From positions 1-25,136 of the IMG/VR virus record IMGVR_UViG_3300003937_000191: DNA of 25,136 bases; one strand, given 5' to 3'. Source of the DNA: a virus. Both the position numbers and the translations under genes were made by a program. The notes beneath the pieces are model-generated. The model saw only the letters and a program-made list of their open reading frames with translations, did not search any database and was not told where the DNA came from. Below, piece after piece: positions 19,715 to 25,136 of the stretch. Each line of letters begins with the position of its first letter. The first letter of the stretch is position 1.

Positions 19715-19743
19715 TTGACACCTCTCTATTTCTAGTGTATAAT
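19715..19743 (+). promoter_or_regulatory. Sigma-70-type promoter with palindrome over the -10 box
   Basis: TTGACA 19715-19720 and TATAAT 19738-19743, 17-bp spacer. The 19-base sequence CTAGTGTATAATATACTAG (19732-19750) is a near-perfect palindrome (one mismatched pair) that covers the -10 box, as an operator would. Confidence 0.88.
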
Positions 19744-19776
19744 ATACTAGTATATGACAAAATAGAGAGGTATTTT

Positions 19777-19863
19777 ATGACAGTGACTAACACTTTGGTA
19801 ATTGGATTACTAGTTTTGAATGTGATAATTTGGGGATATGTAATGGGAGCAATTATATTATGA
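19777..19863 (+). CDS. Micro-protein, 28-residue membrane peptide
   Basis: ATG 19777 with GAGAGG 7 bases upstream and its own promoter. Product MTVTNTLVIGLLVLNVIIWG plus YVMGAIIL is one membrane helix. Its stop overlaps the next ATG (ATGA). Among the micro-genes here it is one of the better supported. Confidence 0.55.
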   Translation: MTVTNTLVIGLLVLNVIIWGYVMGAIIL

Positions 19864-20099
19864 TTATAACACCTGCGAATAGAGAGGCTCATTTGCGCTC
19901 AAAAAGCAAGTTTTACGTGGCGGGATGGGTTGCCTCTGAAGGCAATGAAACCCCTCAGAAACGACCTACCAATAAGAATCCAGACCATCACGAATACTAC
20001 GAAGATTATATTGCAGGATTTGGCGAGGAAAAGGCGAATGCCTATCAACTCTCCTTACCCCCATTTAATGTTGCAGTGGAAAAGACTGGTATAGTTTAA
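19860..20099 (+). CDS. Hypothetical protein, 79 residues
   Basis: ATG 19860 by ATGA overlap with the preceding peptide gene; the in-frame GTG at 19830 lies inside that gene. Soluble: REAHLRSKSKFYVAGWVASE, DHHEYYEDYIAGFGEEKANA. The second segment reads like a helix. No family recognised. Confidence 0.6.
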   Translation: MIITPANREAHLRSKSKFYVAGWVASEGNETPQKRPTNKNPDHHEYYEDYIAGFGEEKANAYQLSLPPFNVAVEKTGIV

Positions 20100-20112
20100 A
20101 AGAAAGGCAAAC

Positions 20113-20433
20113 GTGAAAAATAGATGGTGTTACCCTAAAAAGGGCAATATTGTGCTATTTTTTGCATTCTTAGGAATGCTAGGAATATCACTAACAACTG
20201 CCGCTTTCTCTGGAAAGACTGGTAGGACGATAATAACGGAAACGCATACTACTGAAATCATTGAGTTTATCCCTACTACGGACATTGAGTTCTCTCGGTG
20301 TTCTTGTGATAACTCAATTTACTGCTTGACAGATGAGCAATATACTGTTATAATGATGCAATTGGCGGCTAGAATTGAGTCTGGAGCAATGAAATCAGAC
20401 CTTCCTTGGACGATGCCGGGGAATTTGCCATAG
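20113..20433 (+). CDS. Membrane-anchored or exported protein, GTG start, 106 residues
   Basis: GTG 20113 after GAAAGG. Basic N-terminus, then one helix (NIVLFFAFLGMLGISLTTAA) at about 12-31. The outer part has Cys62-S-Cys64 and Cys70 (SRCSCDNSIYC). Two promoters lie within or just after its 3' part (20326-20354 and 20443-20471). Function unknown. Confidence 0.6.
   Translation: MKNRWCYPKKGNIVLFFAFLGMLGISLTTAAFSGKTGRTIITETHTTEIIEFIPTTDIEFSRCSCDNSIYCLTDEQYTVIMMQLAARIESGAMKSDLPWTMPGNLP
20326..20354 (+). promoter_or_regulatory. Intragenic sigma-70-type promoter, 17-bp spacer
   Basis: TTGACA 20326-20331 and TATAAT 20349-20354, full consensus, inside the 106-residue gene. It forms a tandem pair with the promoter at 20443 upstream of the metallopeptidase-like gene. 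A perfect match with ideal spacing is unlikely by chance, but activity is unproven. Confidence 0.6.
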
Positions 20434-20442
20434 AAATAAGCC

Positions 20443-20471
20443 TTGACATTCGACCAAAGAAAGGATATAAT
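20443..20471 (+). promoter_or_regulatory. Sigma-70-type promoter giving a leaderless mRNA
   Basis: TTGACA 20443-20448 and TATAAT 20466-20471, 17-bp spacer. The expected start point, 7 bases past the box, is 20478, exactly the A of the ATG of the next gene. Confidence 0.88.
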
Positions 20472-20477
20472 AGTAGT

Positions 20478-21155
20478 ATGAATGAGATACGAAACCTTGA
20501 AAGGACTCGGATGAAAGATTTGCTCAAACGAGTGAAAACCCAGATGGTAGGGCAGGCACTCTATGCTGACGAAATCCAAGCAATATTCCAAGAAGAACTT
20601 GACCCACTCGGAGTCGAGGTTACTACTCACCCATATGGAGATGATATCGGAGCCAACCAGATTACGGCAAATGGTTATTTCGATGAAACTGAATTAGAGA
20701 TGGAAGACCCTCTAATCGAAGCAGTCCTTGTAGATATTGAACTTGTTCTCATATTAAACAATGAAGACAGACCCATAACTATAAATAATAAGGATTGGAA
20801 GTTTCTTGAACATCAAGTAACTCAAACACTTGAACACGAAATGATTCATAGAGAACAGGCTAAAAAGCGTATAGGAGCAAACTATATGCCGATATATAAC
20901 CAACATATGGACGAAGAGCAAAAGCGAATTGTCTATCTTAGTGACCCTGATGAAATTGATGCTTATGCAAATGATGTAGCATTAGATTTGTTATTACACT
21001 ATACGTATATGGGTGCTTATGCCAGACTGAGAGAATACAAACAAATTAGACAGGAAGAAAGCCCTATCTTTTGTGAGTATGTCGACACGTTTGGTTGGAA
21101 TAGTGAGACTGTTCATATTCTTGTTAAGAAAGCATTAAAACGATTGGAGACGTAG
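20478..21155 (+). CDS. Predicted zinc metallopeptidase-like protein (HExxH)
   Basis: 225 residues from ATG 20478, chosen because the promoter places the transcript start there; an upstream ATG at 20406 precedes the promoter. HEMIH at 120-124 in VTQTLEHEMIHREQAKKR is a zincin motif, with a possible third ligand Glu159 in YLSDPDEIDAYANDVALDLL. The N-terminal half (residues 1-100) is acidic and contains an alternating beta-like stretch LIEAVLVDIELVLILNNED. Similar HExxH plus DPxEIxAYA proteins occur in T4-like phages of marine bacteria, with unknown substrate. It may cleave a host or virion protein. No signal peptide, so cytoplasmic. Confidence 0.75.
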   Translation: MNEIRNLERTRMKDLLKRVKTQMVGQALYADEIQAIFQEELDPLGVEVTTHPYGDDIGANQITANGYFDETELEMEDPLIEAVLVDIELVLILNNEDRPITINNKDWKFLEHQVTQTLEHEMIHREQAKKRIGANYMPIYNQHMDEEQKRIVYLSDPDEIDAYANDVALDLLLHYTYMGAYARLREYKQIRQEESPIFCEYVDTFGWNSETVHILVKKALKRLET

Positions 21156-21156
21156 T

Positions 21157-21360
21157 ATGAGCAATACCTCAAAAGATAAATTTTATAGCCAGTGTGTGGC
21201 GCAGACTCCTTGTGTTGGAAGAGACCAAATCCAATGCAAGATGAATGAAAGCCAGACTGACTGTGTAACCTGTAAACGCACATTAGCAGAAATCAAAGGT
21301 TGGGAGACTATGCCCTTTGAAGAAAGAGAAGTTATTTGTAAAGAATTGCTTGACAGATAG
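21157..21360 (+). CDS. DUF1289-like small Cys-rich protein
   Basis: 67 residues; ATG 21157 with GGAG in the end of the previous gene. The DUF1289 pattern is evident: TPCVGRDQIQCKMNESQTDC, then VTCKRTLAEIKGWETMPFEE. The first CxxxC is altered (CVGRDQIQC, with five extra residues), while the second CxxC and the RTLxEIxxW helix are intact. Probably binds zinc. The family is common in proteobacteria with unknown function; a host-derived regulator is possible. Confidence 0.65.
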   Translation: MSNTSKDKFYSQCVAQTPCVGRDQIQCKMNESQTDCVTCKRTLAEIKGWETMPFEEREVICKELLDR

Positions 21361-21378
21361 GCTTCTTTCTGTTATAAT
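21350..21378 (+). promoter_or_regulatory. Sigma-70-type promoter, 17-bp spacer
   Basis: TTGACA 21350-21355 and TATAAT 21373-21378, overlapping the end of the DUF1289-like gene. Expected start about 21385, 21 bases before the gp33-like gene. Confidence 0.9.
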
Positions 21379-21405
21379 AGTTGTAATTTAAGGAAAAAAG
21401 AAAGT

Positions 21406-21636
21406 ATGAGAAAAGTGAATAAGCAACAGGCATTCCAATTAATAATTGAGGAGAGAATGCAGGCAGGAGTTACTTATATTGATGCGATGGTAGAATATAT
21501 GGTTGAACATCAACTAGAGTCAAAGCAAGTAGCCAAACTTATATCACCCGCATTCAGACTAAAGATTGAATCAGAAGCAATAGCGAATAACCAGATTAAG
21601 GATGATGATGAAAAAGGAAGTGTTCTTCCATTGTGA
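21406..21636 (+). CDS. gp33-like late-transcription coactivator (candidate)
   Basis: 76 residues; ATG 21406. The pattern (KQQAFQLIIEERMQAGVTYI, DAMVEYMVEHQLESKQVAKL, ISPAFRLKIESEAI) resembles the small gp33 proteins of T4-like cyanophages, which bridge RNA polymerase and the gp45 clamp to activate late promoters. The location directly before the gp59-like gene reproduces the T4 order 33-59-32. TATAAATA boxes in the window need such a factor. Length is shorter than T4 gp33 (112) but typical of cyanophage versions. Confidence 0.65.
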   Translation: MRKVNKQQAFQLIIEERMQAGVTYIDAMVEYMVEHQLESKQVAKLISPAFRLKIESEAIANNQIKDDDEKGSVLPL

Positions 21637-21650
21637 ATAGATAATGATTG

Positions 21651-22271
21651 ATGACAGGATTTGAAGCATATAAACTCTATGTTTCCCTAAAGCAACATTT
21701 CAGTATACAGAACGATTATAACTACGTTAAGTATAATGGAAAAATAAAGAATATGAGTCGTTGCACTTATGATAAGCGTAATGACAGATTTTTCTTTGAA
21801 GCATTGGGGAACAAACAGAAGAAGGATTTGCTACAATATTTTGTGGCGAATTTCGCATATCACGGGAGTGATGCTGTATGGATAGGAGATTTACATAGCA
21901 AAGAGAGTGAAGATGTATACTTCAATTGGAAGAAAAGGGTACAATCTCTTTCTTACATATTTGAGGAAGATTTAAATGAAGTGAATGAGTTCCTAATAGC
22001 GAGAGGGTTAGGATTTGACAGATTGTTTGATGTAGAGGATGGAGAACATCCTATTATATTTAGATTTGTTCAACAAAGGATGATAGAAGTAGAGTCATAT
22101 ATAATTATGGATTCGGTGCTTAAATTTAGCAGTCGAATCGCAAAGAATATAGTCGACTCATATATATTCCCGACTGAGCAATATAGATATGACCGATACG
22201 CAGACTTTTTGAACTTGAGTAAGACTAAACATTATGGAGATATTATGAAAGGAGTTTTCGTCAATGCCTAG
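21651..22271 (+). CDS. gp59-like helicase loader
   Basis: 206 residues from ATG 21651. N-terminal half matches T4 gp59: FEAYKLYVSLKQHFS, YNYVKYNGKIKNMSRCTYDK, RNDRFFFEALGNKQKKDLLQ, and SDAVWIGDLHSKES. The C-terminal half is helical (VQQRMIEVESYIIMDSVLKF). gp59 binds fork DNA and gp32 and loads the gp41 helicase, and it gates leading-strand synthesis. Ribosome site weak. It is followed by overlapping genes down to gp32, as expected for a replication block. Confidence 0.85.
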   Translation: MTGFEAYKLYVSLKQHFSIQNDYNYVKYNGKIKNMSRCTYDKRNDRFFFEALGNKQKKDLLQYFVANFAYHGSDAVWIGDLHSKESEDVYFNWKKRVQSLSYIFEEDLNEVNEFLIARGLGFDRLFDVEDGEHPIIFRFVQQRMIEVESYIIMDSVLKFSSRIAKNIVDSYIFPTEQYRYDRYADFLNLSKTKHYGDIMKGVFVNA

Positions 22272-22518
22272 AATGAATGACAATGACCGCACTGAGATTA
22301 ACCTAACAAAGGTCAATCTGAAAGAAGTAGAATACACAAGTGGCGATTCAATTGGATTGAAGTTCGCCCTCAACGATGTCACCGTATCCACGGTACTACA
22401 ATACGACAATAGTTCAAACGCACGAGATGACTATCAGATGTTAATAGATATGCTGAATGCTTCTGAAGGTACAAAGAAATTACTACAGGAAACATTCACT
22501 GGAGGCGCAGGTGCATAA
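22264..22518 (+). CDS. Hypothetical protein, 84 residues
   Basis: ATG 22264 with GAAAGGAG upstream, overlapping gp59 by 8 bases. A mostly beta-type, acidic small protein: TEINLTKVNLKEVEYTSGDS, LKFALNDVTVSTVLQYDNSS, ending TFTGGAGA. Its last bases carry the ribosome site of ThyX. Position between gp59 and gp32 suggests a replication accessory role, but no family recognised. Confidence 0.6.
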   Translation: MPRMNDNDRTEINLTKVNLKEVEYTSGDSIGLKFALNDVTVSTVLQYDNSSNARDDYQMLIDMLNASEGTKKLLQETFTGGAGA

Positions 22519-23512
22519 AAAACTTGACCCACTGGGCGACAGTATTTCGTCTGTAGAACGACTACCGATTGAACCCTCAGATTTGCAAGTTGTAAATGCG
22601 GCGAGGGTATCAATGCACAAGGTACACGATAAAATTCAAGAAAAAGATGCAGGATTGGTTAACTATCTAGCGAAACATAATCATTGGACACCATTCTCTC
22701 ACGCACAATATCTAGTAGAACGGAAGATGAGTGTCAAGGATTTTGTAGTCTGGACAAACAAGAGTTCTGAGGAACAATTTGTACGGGCAATCGTAGAATG
22801 TGATTTCTCATCCTGTGATGGAACGGTTCATTTCTATGAACGTGGTTCGTTGTATGCGTTTATTAAGCACGATGTTATTACTAAAGAAATGTGGAAACAT
22901 AATCCATTGTCCCTTCGAGCATTCGATAAGAAGCCAGAGCATTGTGTTTATTCAGACAGGACTCTAAAAGACTGGACTCCAATGTTGGCTGATACTGACA
23001 ACGAATGGTGGGACAAGGAAGAAATGTATACGGGTCTAGGTTGGAACCCGCAGAAATTAAAAGTGGCACAATTCAGAATCAGGATGCCAATATTCATAGC
23101 CAGACAATGGTATAAACACCAGATAGGATTTACTCGAAATGAGGTATCCAGACGATATGTATCAGAGGATGCGGAATTTCATATTCCTACTGAATGGAGA
23201 CTACAGGCACCGAATGTGAAGCAAGGCTCTTCTAATGAAATTCACCAATATTCTGAGGATTTGGTTGGATGGATTGCAGATGCTACGGATAGAATGGACA
23301 TTAAATATAAAGAATTGATGGATGAAGAGAATGTATGCCCCGAACAGGCACGGAGCGTTCTACCTCAGTCAATGTATACGGAGTTCGTGGAGACTGCTTC
23401 GATTGATGCCTACAGGAGATTGATTGAATTGAGGCTCGACCCCCACGCACAAAATGAAGTGAGAAAATATGCAGAAAGTGTAAAAAAGTGCTTGACAAAG
23501 CCCAAGTCTTAG
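22511..23512 (+). CDS. thyX: Flavin-dependent thymidylate synthase, ThyX family
   Basis: 333 residues from GTG 22511, chosen because GGAGG lies 5 bases upstream; the open frame extends upstream to 22457 without one. It makes dTMP from dUMP with FADH2 and methylene-tetrahydrofolate. Family features: VNAARVSMHK near the N-terminus, LAKHNHWTPFSHAQYLVE, FIARQWYKHQIGFTRNEVSR and RYVS, and LPQSMYTEFVETASIDAYRR. The signature RHRxxSxNExSxRY is altered to KHQIGFTRNEVSRRY, one residue longer. It carries an insertion near 120-185 with Trp-rich text (DNEWWDKEEMYTG). The next promoter lies in its 3' end. Confidence 0.9.
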   Translation: MHKKLDPLGDSISSVERLPIEPSDLQVVNAARVSMHKVHDKIQEKDAGLVNYLAKHNHWTPFSHAQYLVERKMSVKDFVVWTNKSSEEQFVRAIVECDFSSCDGTVHFYERGSLYAFIKHDVITKEMWKHNPLSLRAFDKKPEHCVYSDRTLKDWTPMLADTDNEWWDKEEMYTGLGWNPQKLKVAQFRIRMPIFIARQWYKHQIGFTRNEVSRRYVSEDAEFHIPTEWRLQAPNVKQGSSNEIHQYSEDLVGWIADATDRMDIKYKELMDEENVCPEQARSVLPQSMYTEFVETASIDAYRRLIELRLDPHAQNEVRKYAESVKKCLTKPKS

Positions 23513-23520
23513 TGTATAAT
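23492..23520 (+). promoter_or_regulatory. Sigma-70-type promoter, 17-bp spacer
   Basis: TTGACA 23492-23497 and TATAAT 23515-23520, in the last codons of thyX. The sequence TAGTGTATAAT (23510-23520) is shared with the promoter at 19715. Drives 23560 and probably gp32. Confidence 0.9.
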
Positions 23521-23559
23521 ACTTGACAATGCTATAACTAATACAGGAGAATGCCATAG

Positions 23560-23775
23560 ATGATTGGGACTATCCACACAGACGAAGAAATAGTCGTAAA
23601 AATTAAAGCATTAACAGACGATTGCAAGGAAATAAACCGAATAAATAAGGTTATGAGAAAACGACCTAAATATACGGAATCGATAATTGATTATAAGATT
23701 GAATCGATGTATGCCCTAGCAATGGAATTAGACCGTGAAATTAACCCAATAAATCTTGAAGGAGATGATGTATGA
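23560..23775 (+). CDS. Hypothetical protein, 71 residues
   Basis: ATG 23560, with AGGAG 10 bases upstream; an ATG at 23551 gives only two codons. Charged and helical: DEEIVVKIKALTDDCKEINR, RPKYTESIIDYKIESMYALA. Ends EGDDV and overlaps the next gene as ATGA. No family recognised. Confidence 0.6.
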   Translation: MIGTIHTDEEIVVKIKALTDDCKEINRINKVMRKRPKYTESIIDYKIESMYALAMELDREINPINLEGDDV

Positions 23776-24068
23776 CAGATGAAGCAAAAAGCGAAGTACG
23801 AGTAAATACCGTACGCATTGATGGAAATGATTATGATGTGGAGACCTTGCCTTCAGTGGCTAAGATTGCCATTGAGCATTTGGTTTCTATCGACAAAGAA
23901 GTTCAGCGACTTGAAATGGCAAGAGCAGGTTTTGCTCAAGCGATTAAAGCCGTTATGGATGGGGATGAAGCACCCGACCCAGTGAGTGGAGCAAAAGTTG
24001 ATGCACCTGCACCAACCCCAGAGCCACTTAAAGTAGTTCCAGAAGCAAAGAAAACTTCGGTGAACTAA
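23772..24068 (+). CDS. DUF6447-like small protein
   Basis: 98 residues, ATGA-coupled to the previous gene. VNTVRIDGNDYDVETLPSVA, then IAIEHLVSIDKEVQRLEMAR and AGFAQAIKAV fit the DUF6447 pattern: a short beta hairpin followed by a long helix, common in marine phages. The C-terminal third is a Pro/Ala-rich linker (APDPVSGAKVDAPAPTPEP) with a Lys end. Function unknown; may act with gp32 next door. Confidence 0.65.
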   Translation: MTDEAKSEVRVNTVRIDGNDYDVETLPSVAKIAIEHLVSIDKEVQRLEMARAGFAQAIKAVMDGDEAPDPVSGAKVDAPAPTPEPLKVVPEAKKTSVN

Positions 24069-24090
24069 TGGTTCAAAGTTTCGTACAACG

Positions 24091-24119
24091 GGTAAGTGGA
24101 CACATAGTGTGTTCACACC
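24091..24119 (+). promoter_or_regulatory. Hairpin in the gp32 leader, possible autoregulatory operator
   Basis: GTGGACAC (24096-24103) / GTGTTCAC (24109-24116), 8 bp with loop ATAGT, extended by GGT/ACC across an AA bulge. It is followed by about 16 unstructured A/T-rich bases and the AGGAG site of gp32. T4 gene 32 is translationally repressed by gp32 binding a pseudoknot followed by such a tract. Confidence 0.5.
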
Positions 24120-24149
24120 TTAAATCTAATATAAAACAGGAGAAACAAT

Positions 24150-25055
24150 ATGAGTTTTGCCGCTCTTAAAAAGCGTTCTAAATCTAAAAAGGACGTAGAA
24201 TCAATGATGGACAAACTTTCGCAAGCCTCTGGTGGCACGAAAGCATCATACGTAGACGACCGATACTGGAAGTTGGAACGTGACAAATCAAGCAATGGAT
24301 ATGCTATTATTCGTTTTCTGGACTCTCCAGTAAACGAGGACTTTCCATTCGTGAAGATTTACAGTCACGGCTTCAAGGGTAAAGGTGGATGGTACATTGA
24401 GAATTCTCTCACAACTATTGGTAAGCAAGACCCAGTGTCTGAAGCCAATTCTGAGTTGTGGAATTCTGGTATCGACTCGAACAAGCAGATTGCAAGGGAT
24501 AGGAAGCGTAGGCTTCAGTATATCTCGAACATCTATGTTGTTCAAGATTCCGCACATCCAGAAAATGAAGGGAAAGTATTTCTCTTCAAATATGGGAAGT
24601 CTATTTTCGATATGATACAAGCCGCAGGTGCGCCTGAGTTTGAAGATGAGACACCAGTCAACGTCTTTAATCTATTCAGTGGAGCGAACTTCAAGTTGAA
24701 GGCTCGCAAAGCAGACGGCTTCGTGAAGTATGATAAGTCTGGATTCGATGAACCATCTCAGTGGTTGGAGTCTGAAGATGAAATGGAGACGTTGTATAAC
24801 GGCCTCTATTCTTTGACGGCTGAAATTGCTGAAGACCAGTTCAAATCTTATGATGAGTTGAAGAAGAAGTTTAACCGTACTATCGGTGCAACTACTTCGG
24901 ATACGTCTTCTTTCACTGCTGAATCAGTATCAGCACCTACTCGAAATGTAGCGGATATCGCATCCTCTGCGGCGAGTGGAGATGACATCCCAATCGGAGA
25001 TGTTCCAGAGGAAGATGACACTATGAGTTATTTCTCGAAACTAGCAGAAGCATAG
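24150..25055 (+). CDS. gp32-like single-stranded DNA-binding protein
   Basis: 301 residues, same as T4 gp32; ATG 24150 after CAGGAG. Basic N-terminal cooperativity domain (AALKKRSKSKKDVESMMDKL), OB-fold core (RYWKLERDKSSNGYAIIRFL, KIYSHGFKGKGGWYIENS, LQYISNIYVVQDSAHPENEG, KVFLFKYGKSIFDMI, NLFSGANFKLKARKADGF), and an acidic C-terminal tail (DDIPIGDVPEEDDTMSYF) for partner proteins such as gp59. The zinc subdomain of T4 (His64, Cys77, Cys87, Cys90) is not conserved: the region reads ENSLTTIGKQDPVSEANSEL and the protein has no Cys at all, only His73. It coats ssDNA in replication and repair. Confidence 0.93.
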   Translation: MSFAALKKRSKSKKDVESMMDKLSQASGGTKASYVDDRYWKLERDKSSNGYAIIRFLDSPVNEDFPFVKIYSHGFKGKGGWYIENSLTTIGKQDPVSEANSELWNSGIDSNKQIARDRKRRLQYISNIYVVQDSAHPENEGKVFLFKYGKSIFDMIQAAGAPEFEDETPVNVFNLFSGANFKLKARKADGFVKYDKSGFDEPSQWLESEDEMETLYNGLYSLTAEIAEDQFKSYDELKKKFNRTIGATTSDTSSFTAESVSAPTRNVADIASSAASGDDIPIGDVPEEDDTMSYFSKLAEA

Positions 25056-25080
25056 TCCGTCAGGATTCATTGTTTGAAAA

Positions 25081-25108
25081 GGGAGACCGTTCTGGTCTCC
25101 CTTTTTTT
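25081..25108 (+). terminator. Strong rho-independent terminator after gp32
   Basis: GGGAGACC (25081-25088) / GGTCTCCC (25094-25101), 8 bp with loop GTTCT and TTTTTTT (25102-25108). Preceded by AAAA. Ends the replication block. Confidence 0.95.
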
Positions 25109-25136
25109 ATTCCTTCTTTTTATATTTCGGGTCTTC

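Noticed and set aside
20780-20787. TATAAATA as a late promoter
   Set aside because: It is in the middle of the metallopeptidase-like gene, with no gene start downstream at a fitting distance; likely chance.
1-25136. CRISPR arrays, insertion sequences or integrase/attachment sites
   Set aside because: No regularly spaced direct repeats, transposase, integrase or terminal inverted repeats were seen on either strand.

Overview
The window looks like the accessory and replication region of a T4-like (tailed, myovirus-type) phage, probably aquatic. The key evidence is a run resembling the T4 order 33-59-32 at 21.4-25.1 kb: a late-transcription coactivator candidate, a gp59-like helicase loader and a gp32-like ssDNA-binding protein. 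A class Ia ribonucleotide reductase pair (nrdA/nrdB), a GroES/gp31-like co-chaperonin, an Hsp20, a GH24 endolysin, very tight gene packing with many ATGA overlaps, AT-rich DNA and TATAAATA late-promoter boxes agree. The host is not visible. The circularly permuted (two-piece) tmRNA, a form known mainly from alphaproteobacteria, some betaproteobacteria and cyanobacteria, is a weak hint towards such a host.

Layout. 1-2.3 kb: tail of a HAD-type nucleotidase, a small holin-like membrane protein, a terminator, a membrane protein, a SAR-type endolysin and the first Mom-like DNA-modification protein. 2.3-3.6 kb: micro-genes and a half-size Na/Pi cotransporter. 3.6-7.2 kb: promoter, 5' hairpin, nrdA, nrdB. 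7.2-10.6 kb: lipoprotein, second Mom-like protein, a frameshifted small gene, GroES-like protein, glycine-zipper surface protein, small basic proteins, and an HD-domain (p)ppGpp-hydrolase-like protein. 10.7-11.7 kb: small genes, then a permuted tmRNA gene (3' acceptor half upstream of 5' half, G3-U70 pair, tag GNTDTYALAA) and a further structured non-coding stretch. 11.7-12.5 kb: Hsp20, a small exported protein, terminator. 12.5-14.8 kb: the only minus-strand block, a putative late lysis or envelope cassette behind a TATAAATA box. 14.9-21.4 kb: small early-type genes including a PD-(D/E)XK nuclease-like protein, a third Mom-like protein, an FTR1 iron permease, a free-standing cyclic-nucleotide-binding domain, an Nmad1/DUF1599 protein and an HExxH protein. 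21.4-25.1 kb: gp33-like, gp59-like, ThyX, DUF6447-like and gp32-like proteins, closed by a strong terminator.

How the parts fit. NrdAB, ThyX, the HAD protein and Nmad1 feed or shape the nucleotide pool. gp59 and gp32 use it in replication. Three divergent Mom-like proteins suggest hypermodification of phage DNA against restriction. FTR1 and the Na/Pi protein suggest acquisition of iron and phosphate, and iron is needed by NrdB. The tmRNA, ppGpp hydrolase-like protein, chaperones and cyclic-nucleotide-binding protein could keep host physiology productive or blunt host alarm signals. Eleven TTGACA/TATAAT promoters, ten with an exact 17-bp spacer, imply use of host sigma-70 RNA polymerase. Three main terminators share one stem sequence. 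All functions are read from sequence motifs only; no database search was run.
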